Positions 23,324 through 28,709 of a DNA stretch of 28,709 bases are shown in pieces. The position numbers and the translations under genes were made by a program. This DNA is from an uncultured Blautia sp. (GTDB lineage Bacteria > Bacillota > Clostridia > Lachnospirales > Lachnospiraceae), in assembly GCA_934426285.1 (NCBI GenBank), contig CAKRYE010000024.1, positions 1-28,709 of the forward strand, given 5' to 3'. How positions within the stretch are numbered: the first letter of the stretch is position 1; the number at the start of each line of letters is the position of its first letter. The notes beneath the pieces are model-generated. The model saw only the letters and a list, made by a program, of their open reading frames with translations, was not told the DNA's origin and made no database searches.

Positions 23324-25978
23324 ATGAAAAATAATAGAAAACTGGCTGCCCTGATTCTGGCAGCTGCAATGGCGGTCACCACACCTTACACAGCCTGGGG
23401 TGCGGATGTCTTTTCCGCAGGGGAGTCCTTTGGGGATGGCACAGAGAGTATTCCCGGAATCCTGACTTCCATGCTGGATTACGGACAGGTGGGAAAAGAA
23501 TATAAGGTACAGCTGCAGGCAGATTCGGATGTGAGGTGGAGTCTGGCTTCCGGAAGTGAGCTTCCTCCGGGCCTGACTTTGCTTCAGACAGGCCTGCTCT
23601 GCGGAGTTCCCCAAAAGGATGGTTATTTTCACTTTACAGTACAGGCAGATAACAACACAGGAAGAGCAGCCTGTGACCTGGACCTGACGATCATTGAGGC
23701 AGAACAGCCGGAAGAGAAATACAGACTGACCTCAGAGAATTCTCAGATCGACCTGGGAATCTATGCAGAGGGACAGCAGATTGACCGGAATTTTTCCCTT
23801 CAGAATACAGGCACAGAAGTACTCCATGTGGGTAAGCTTCCGGAGAGCCGGTATTTTGATCTTTCCTATGCATATGGGGATGAGGATACAGAGATCCTGG
23901 CAGGAGCCTATGTGACCCTGAAGGCAGATCTGAAGGAAAACCTGGCTGCAGGCAAATATGAGGAGAATCTTACCTTTACCACAAAGGAGGGTGCTTCCTG
24001 CCAGGTAACCCTGAAGGTGATCCTGGGAGCCTCCTCTGAGAAGGAATATGATCTGACAGTAGATCATCCGGAGATATGTTTTACAGAGGATGATTTCTAT
24101 GATCCGGAATTCCGTGTGGAAAAATATGTTTCTGTGAGAAATTCCGGCAAAAAGGAAACCAGGATCAGCGTAGATGCTTCAGGCCTAGAGCATTTTACAG
24201 TTGACGGCCAGAGCGCAAGGAATTCAGAGGATTTTGAAGAACAGGATGTGCAGAGACTGTTGAAGCCAGGGGAAAGCCTCCAGTTCTATGTATTGCCAGG
24301 AGAGGAATACGGAACCTTTGATGAAACCTTTGATTTCCTGGCAGATGACGGCAGCAGATATCCGGTACATGTTACCATGAACAGAGAGCTGAATCCTGTG
24401 GAGAAGAAAAATCTGAAGATCACAGAAAATGACACAGCAGCCTTTCCTGAGCTGCAGTGGGGCTACAGAACTTTGCCGGAGGCCAAAACCTATACTCTGA
24501 AAAATGTGTCAGACAAGGATCTGGATCTGACCTTCAACCGCAGCCAGGGATGCAGTGTAACCCTTTCCGGCAATACCCGTCTGGCTCCCGGAGAGAGCAC
24601 AGAACTGCGGCTTTTGCCTCAAAAGGGACTGGCAGCGGGAGAGCATTCCTTCCAGGTCACAGTTACTGCCAGAACTGCAGCAGGAGAGAAGACAACAGAA
24701 AATCTTTACAGCTCTTTCCGGGTAGGCGCCCGTACTTATCAGGGACTGACTGCTCCTGTGGAGCCTGTGACAGGAATTACCAACGGTGTGGCCAAAACAG
24801 CAGAGGCTCTTCACCTGCCTGCACAGACCGTAGTCTATGGAGCAGAGAAGAATGGTGAGAAAACAACCTTTCCGGCAGGGATCATTTGGGATGTGGACGG
24901 ATGTGATTATGATCCCCAAAATAAAGAATCTCAGAAGTTTACGGTAGCCGGCCATCTGGACCTGGAAGATGGGGAAAATAACACAGAGCTGGATACCACT
25001 CTGCAGATTCAGGTACAGGTAGACGCTTATCAGGCACTGAACAGACCGGTCCTTGATCTTCAATGGGTTAAGGTGATCACTAACTATGTGCAGGTCAGTC
25101 TGAGAGATTTTTCCAATGAGGCAGAAGGATATGAACTTGTGACAGCTGCCACAGCAGAGGATCTGGAAAAAGAAAATTATACAGCTCAGATGACAGTACC
25201 TGCAGCCCAAATGGCAGAGGGTACCGTAAATCTGAAATATCTGCCTGCAGGCAGCCATCTTCTGTACTGTAGGGCTTACAGAACTGTGGAAGGACAGCCG
25301 GAATACGGCCCATGGTCAGAAGGCACTGCCATTGAAGTAAAGGCGGTAACTCCTGCCACCCCTCAGATTGCCAAAACACAGGTGAAAAAATGTGATGTCA
25401 GACTGACTCTGACAGATACTCAGAAGGTGGATGGCTATGATGTGGTTGCAGCCAGAAGCGAAAAAAATGGGGAACCGGTAGATTATGTAAAGGTACAGAC
25501 CAGATATTCCGGAGACAGCAGTCAGCTGATCCTGAAGGGACTGCCTGCAGGCACCTGGTATATTGGTGTGCACAGTTATACTTATCAGTCAGAATTTTCC
25601 AATACGAAAGTTCTGAGTAAATGGGCACCCTTACAGAAGGTTACCATAAAGACAGAGGCAGCAGCCCAGGCACCGACTGTAAAATCAGTAAAAACCTCCG
25701 GTCAGGGAAAAACAAGAAACACAACAGTAAGCTTTAAGCTGCCCAAGGGTGCCACAGGCACAGACTGGGTACTCTCCAAACAGGTATATAAAAATGATAA
25801 AGGAGCCTATACAGGAGTAGGTAGCTACAGCTACGTAGTAAAAAACCAGACAAAGAGCACCATCACCTTTGAAAAGGTACGCCCGGGAACCTATTACCTT
25901 ACCGGCCACGCCTATACAAAGGGTTATGTCAAGAATTTCACCCGCTGGTCCAAGATCAGGAAAATTGTAATAAAATAG
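23324..25978 (+). CDS. Secreted multidomain protein with Ig-like and fibronectin-III-like modules
   Basis: 884 aa with a Sec signal peptide (KNNRK, then LAALILAAAMAVTT, cleavage probably near AWG-AD, residue 27). The mature part appears to be all beta modules. At about 46-125 is a putative Ig domain (WSLASGSELPPGLTL, then GVPQKDGYFHFTV). At about 130-470 are three modules with the pattern FSLQNTGTEVL, VSVRNSGKKE and YTLKNVSDKD, resembling ASH/choice-of-anchor folds. At about 472-570 is a bacterial Ig-like module. At about 570-884 are three fibronectin-III-like repeats sharing LPAG/RPGT, a Y..AY strand and a late Trp. There is no LPxTG, choline-binding, SLH or other anchor and no enzymatic motif. 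It ends in a basic strand (KIRKIVIK). A role in adhesion or matrix binding is a guess. AGGA precedes the ATG. Confidence 0.8.
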   Translation: MKNNRKLAALILAAAMAVTTPYTAWGADVFSAGESFGDGTESIPGILTSMLDYGQVGKEYKVQLQADSDVRWSLASGSELPPGLTLLQTGLLCGVPQKDGYFHFTVQADNNTGRAACDLDLTIIEAEQPEEKYRLTSENSQIDLGIYAEGQQIDRNFSLQNTGTEVLHVGKLPESRYFDLSYAYGDEDTEILAGAYVTLKADLKENLAAGKYEENLTFTTKEGASCQVTLKVILGASSEKEYDLTVDHPEICFTEDDFYDPEFRVEKYVSVRNSGKKETRISVDASGLEHFTVDGQSARNSEDFEEQDVQRLLKPGESLQFYVLPGEEYGTFDETFDFLADDGSRYPVHVTMNRELNPVEKKNLKITENDTAAFPELQWGYRTLPEAKTYTLKNVSDKDLDLTFNRSQGCSVTLSGNTRLAPGESTELRLLPQKGLAAGEHSFQVTVTARTAAGEKTTENLYSSFRVGARTYQGLTAPVEPVTGITNGVAKTAEALHLPAQTVVYGAEKNGEKTTFPAGIIWDVDGCDYDPQNKESQKFTVAGHLDLEDGENNTELDTTLQIQVQVDAYQALNRPVLDLQWVKVITNYVQVSLRDFSNEAEGYELVTAATAEDLEKENYTAQMTVPAAQMAEGTVNLKYLPAGSHLLYCRAYRTVEGQPEYGPWSEGTAIEVKAVTPATPQIAKTQVKKCDVRLTLTDTQKVDGYDVVAARSEKNGEPVDYVKVQTRYSGDSSQLILKGLPAGTWYIGVHSYTYQSEFSNTKVLSKWAPLQKVTIKTEAAAQAPTVKSVKTSGQGKTRNTTVSFKLPKGATGTDWVLSKQVYKNDKGAYTGVGSYSYVVKNQTKSTITFEKVRPGTYYLTGHAYTKGYVKNFTRWSKIRKIVIK

Positions 25979-26000
25979 CAGGAATCGGGAAGGACTTACA

Positions 26001-26029
26001 TTGACAAACGCTCTGTCATGAATTAAAAT
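26001..26029 (+). promoter_or_regulatory. Promoter for leuS
   Basis: Perfect TTGACA (26001-26006), 17-bp spacer, TAAAAT (26024-26029). It starts 22 nt after the secreted-protein gene ends, with no terminator between. The leader would be about 73 nt, too short for a T-box. Confidence 0.7.
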
Positions 26030-26053
26030 AAAATGAGTTTTTATAGGTAATGA

Positions 26054-26107
26054 ATGGTTGCTGTGCTTCTATTGGGCAGTGATCATAGTATGTTGGAGGA
26101 AGTATAA
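26054..26107 (+). CDS. Candidate leucine-rich leader peptide of leuS
   Basis: A 17-codon frame encoding MVAVLLLGSDHSMLEEV. It has three consecutive Leu codons CTT-CTA-TTG (26066-26074) and another Leu at 26093. Its TAA ends one base before the leuS ATG, and the leuS ribosome binding site (GGAGG, 26095-26099) lies inside its last codons, so the two frames would be coupled. Its own ribosome binding site (TAGGTAA) is weak. The Leu-codon segment can pair with the leuS binding site (26063-26070 with 26098-26105, 8 pairs, 3 of them G-U). This resembles translational attenuation by leucine, but chance occurrence of so short a frame is possible. Confidence 0.35.
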   Translation: MVAVLLLGSDHSMLEEV

Positions 26108-26108
26108 A

Positions 26109-28511
26109 ATGAAATACCTGTTTAAAAAGATCGAGCCCAAGTGGCAGGCAAAATGGGAAGAAGCCAAAGTCTTTGAAGCCAAGGACAACAGCGACAAACC
26201 TAAATTCTACGGCTTAGTAGAGTTTCCATATCCAAGTGGTGCAGGAATGCACGTAGGACATATTAAAGCATATTCCAGTCTGGAGGTTATTTCCAGAAAA
26301 CGTCGTATGGAGGGATACAATGTACTTTTCCCTATCGGATTTGATGCATTCGGTCTTCCTACAGAGAACTATGCAGTAAAGACCGGCACACATCCACGTA
26401 TCATCACAGATGAGAACATCAAGAGATTTTCCAACCAGTTAAAGAGAGTAGGATTTTCCTTTGACTGGAACCGTGTGATTGACACCACAGACGAGGATTA
26501 CTACAAATGGACCCAGTGGATCTTCCTGAAAATGTTTGAGAAGGGTCTGGTATTCCGTGACAGAACACTGGTAAACTACTGCCCACACTGTAAGGTAGTC
26601 CTTTCCAATGAGGACAGCCAGGGCGGCAAATGTGATATTTGTCACAGCGATGTAGTTCAGAAGTCTAAGGACGTATGGTATCTGAGAATTACCCAGTATG
26701 CAGATAAGCTTCTGGAAGGGCTGGATCACGTAGACTATCCGGATAATGTAAAACAGCAGCAGGTTCACTGGATTGGTAAATCCAAGGGAGCTTTTGTCAA
26801 CTTTGATGTGGACGGAATTGATGAGAAGCTGGAGATCTACACAACCAGACCGGACACCCTGTTTGGTGTTACTTTCATGGTAATCGCACCGGAGCATCCG
26901 ATTATTGATAAATATGCAGACAAAGTTGGAAACATGGATGAGATCACTGCATATCGTAATGAGTGTGCCAAGAAAACAGAGTTCGAGAGAACCCAGCTTG
27001 TAAAAGAAAAAACAGGCGTAAGGATCCAGGGACTTGAGGGAATCAACCCTGTAAACGGCAAGAAGATCCCAATCTACATTGCAGATTATGTAATGATGGG
27101 ATATGGCACAGGCGCTATTATGGCAGTACCTGCTCATGACCAGCGTGACTATGATTTTGCCAAGAAATTCGGTATTGATATTATTGAAGTAATCAAAGGC
27201 GGAGACATCTCCAAAGAAGCCTACACAGGGGACGGCGAGATGGTAAACTCCGATTTCCTCAACGGATATACAAAGAAAAAAGACTCCATTGAGCGTATGC
27301 TGGAAGAGCTGGAAAAGAAAGGCATCGGTAAAGCCGGTGTTCAGTATAAGATGAAAGACTGGGCATTTAACCGCCAGAGATACTGGGGTGAGCCGATTCC
27401 GCTGATCCATTGTCCGAACTGTGGTGTGGTAGCAGTTCCGGAAAAGGAACTGCCTCTGCGTCTGCCGGATGTTAAGGATTTTGAGCCAGGGGAAGACGGA
27501 CAGTCTCCACTTGCAAAGATTGATTCTTTCGTAAACTGCACCTGTCCGAAATGCGGCGCTGCAGCAAAACGAGAGACAGACACCATGCCTCAGTGGGCAG
27601 GATCCTCCTGGTATTTCCTGAGATATACAGATCCGCATAATGCAAATGCACTGGCAGATATGGACAAGCTGAAATACTGGATGCCTGTAGACTGGTACAA
27701 CGGCGGTATGGAACATGTTACCAGACATATGATCTATTCCAGATTCTGGCATCATTTCCTGTATGATCTGGGTGTAGTGAATACACCGGAACCATATGCG
27801 AAACGTTCCATCCAGGGACTGATCCTGGGACCGGACGGTGACAAGATGAGTAAATCCAAGGGAAACGTAGTAGACCCGCTGGATATTGTAGAGGAATACG
27901 GTGCAGATACTCTCCGTACCTATGTACTGTTTATGGGTGATTACGGCGCAGCTACTCCATGGAGCGAAAGCTCTGTAAAGGGATGCAAGAAATTCCTGGA
28001 CCGTGTGGCAGGACTGACAGATATCCTCAGTGAGGAATCCGTATCCGATGAGCTGGAGATGAAGCTTCACCGCACCATCAAAAAGGTTTCCGGAGATATC
28101 GAGAACCTGAAATTCAACACAGCCATCGCCAGCCTTATGACCCTCATCAACGAGATCACAGCAGAGGGACACTTAAGTAAGGAAGACCTGGCTATCTTCA
28201 TCAAACTGCTCAGCCCATTCGCACCTCATATCTGTGAGGAAATCTGGGAGTTCATCGGTGGAGAAGGCCTGCTGGCAGTAGCACCATGGCCGGTATATGA
28301 TGAAGGCAAGACTATCGCCAAGACTATCGAGATCGGTGTACAGGTGAACGGTAAGGTAAGAGGTACTATCGTGATCCCTAACGGCTGTGAGAAGGAGAAA
28401 GCCTTCGAGATTGCCAAAGCAGATGAAAGGATCGCCTCCTTCCTGGAAGGCAAAAATCTGATCAAAGAGATCTACGTGCCGAACAAGATCGTGAACTTTG
28501 TTGCAAAATAA
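26109..28511 (+). CDS. leuS: Leucyl-tRNA synthetase
   Basis: Class I aminoacyl-tRNA synthetase that charges tRNA-Leu. The HIGH motif is HVGH (48-51, in GAGMHVGHIKAYSS) and KMSKS begins at Lys579 (DGDKMSKSKGN). A zinc-ribbon-like CPHC...CDIC pair lies near 155-180. The editing CP1 domain has the threonine-rich TTRPDTLFGVTF and VPAHDQRDYDFA. A second CPNC...CPKC pair precedes MPQWAGSSWYFLRYTDP. The anticodon-binding domain and C-terminal extension (ending VPNKIVNFVAK) are intact. The 800-aa size is normal for Firmicutes. The start at 26109 has GGAGGAAG 6 nt upstream; an in-frame TTG at 26058 is rejected because it would add an atypical hydrophobic extension. Clostridial leuS genes often carry a T-box leader, but here none fits. 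Confidence 0.98.
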   Translation: MKYLFKKIEPKWQAKWEEAKVFEAKDNSDKPKFYGLVEFPYPSGAGMHVGHIKAYSSLEVISRKRRMEGYNVLFPIGFDAFGLPTENYAVKTGTHPRIITDENIKRFSNQLKRVGFSFDWNRVIDTTDEDYYKWTQWIFLKMFEKGLVFRDRTLVNYCPHCKVVLSNEDSQGGKCDICHSDVVQKSKDVWYLRITQYADKLLEGLDHVDYPDNVKQQQVHWIGKSKGAFVNFDVDGIDEKLEIYTTRPDTLFGVTFMVIAPEHPIIDKYADKVGNMDEITAYRNECAKKTEFERTQLVKEKTGVRIQGLEGINPVNGKKIPIYIADYVMMGYGTGAIMAVPAHDQRDYDFAKKFGIDIIEVIKGGDISKEAYTGDGEMVNSDFLNGYTKKKDSIERMLEELEKKGIGKAGVQYKMKDWAFNRQRYWGEPIPLIHCPNCGVVAVPEKELPLRLPDVKDFEPGEDGQSPLAKIDSFVNCTCPKCGAAAKRETDTMPQWAGSSWYFLRYTDPHNANALADMDKLKYWMPVDWYNGGMEHVTRHMIYSRFWHHFLYDLGVVNTPEPYAKRSIQGLILGPDGDKMSKSKGNVVDPLDIVEEYGADTLRTYVLFMGDYGAATPWSESSVKGCKKFLDRVAGLTDILSEESVSDELEMKLHRTIKKVSGDIENLKFNTAIASLMTLINEITAEGHLSKEDLAIFIKLLSPFAPHICEEIWEFIGGEGLLAVAPWPVYDEGKTIAKTIEIGVQVNGKVRGTIVIPNGCEKEKAFEIAKADERIASFLEGKNLIKEIYVPNKIVNFVAK

Positions 28512-28522
28512 GACAAAATACT

Positions 28523-28570
28523 CAGGGCAGTCTCCCGGCAAAGCTTTTGCCGATGAGACTGCCCTGTTTT
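28523..28570 (+). terminator. Rho-independent terminator after leuS
   Basis: A 12-bp stem CAGGGCAGTCTC/GAGACTGCCCTG (28523-28534 with 28555-28566) has an inner CGGCAAA/TTTGCCG stem (28536-28542 with 28546-28552), then TTTT and further T-rich sequence. Confidence 0.92.
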
Positions 28571-28672
28571 ATACTTTATTTACAAAAGTGAAGAATCATT
28601 AATGAGGGATGGAAAGAAGCCAGGAAATTTCGTCTGACAACAGAGGAGTAATATTTGGAAAGGAAGAACGAT

Positions 28673-28709
28673 ATGGCCACTGATGAAGAACTTTATGGGC
28701 AATATCTGC
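28673..28709 (+). CDS. Start of a probable ECF sigma factor, cut by the window edge
   Basis: Only 12 codons are visible, MATDEELYGQYL. A start of the form T/D-D-E-E-L-x-x-x-Y-L is very common in ECF RNA polymerase sigma factors, where it begins region 2. AAAGGAAG lies upstream of this ATG. A TTG at 28655 in the same frame has an even better GAGGAG and would add six residues. The terminator before it shows that it starts a new transcript. The identity rests on a few residues and could be wrong. Confidence 0.4.
   Translation, partial: MATDEELYGQYL

Noticed and set aside
25979..26108. T-box riboswitch for leuS
   Set aside because: Only 130 nt are available, with a promoter inside. The conserved T-box sequence, specifier stem and terminator are absent.
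26439..28172. Long open frame of 577 codons antisense to leuS
   Set aside because: leuS is unmistakable on the other strand. The antisense product is rich in Cys, His and Ile with no domain, a shadow of leuS codon bias.

Overview
The window looks like chromosomal core DNA from a low-to-mid GC Gram-positive anaerobe of the class Clostridia, most likely a Lachnospiraceae member (Blautia/Dorea/Coprococcus-like). The basis is the gene order plsX-acpP-rnc-smc-ftsY followed by ylxM-ffh-rpsP-khpA-rimM-trmD, strong AGGAGG-type ribosome binding sites and a housekeeping-sigma promoter style. The genus is inferred from order and protein character, not from a search. No tRNA, rRNA, IS element, prophage or CRISPR array was seen.

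Region 1 (1-14815, all + strand) is a growth and information-processing block. It opens with an ABC-F ATPase of the Uup type. Next come phospholipid/fatty-acid genes (plsX, acpP), RNase III, SMC and the SRP receptor FtsY, a threonine ammonia-lyase wedged in between, then YlxM and Ffh (SRP), ribosomal protein bS16, the KH protein KhpA, RimM, TrmD and QueA. Internal promoters precede plsX, ylxM and rpsP. A terminator follows khpA and another follows queA. The theme is membrane lipid supply, co-translational membrane targeting, chromosome organisation and ribosome/tRNA maturation.

Region 2 (14782-20773) is a mosaic of single genes and short operons on both strands, separated by shared hairpin terminators: a small acidic lipoprotein (-), a membrane-anchored CapA-type metallophosphatase (+), D-lactate dehydrogenase (-), a barstar-family RNase inhibitor with no visible barnase (+), and a tyrA-aroA aromatic amino acid operon (-).

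Region 3 (20774-28709, + strand) holds an EF-G paralogue whose GTPase G4 motif reads TDMD instead of NKxD, an 884-residue secreted protein made of Ig-like and fibronectin-III-like modules, leucyl-tRNA synthetase, and the first codons of a probable ECF sigma factor cut by the window edge.

The best candidates for undescribed biology are regulatory. leuS has no room for a T-box; instead a 17-codon upstream frame with three consecutive Leu codons ends one base before the leuS start, and the Leu codons can pair with the leuS ribosome binding site. An 11-12 bp hairpin sits in front of rnc, suggestive of RNase III autocontrol. Inverted repeats lie at the plsX and ylxM promoters. All of these are predictions from reading the sequence.
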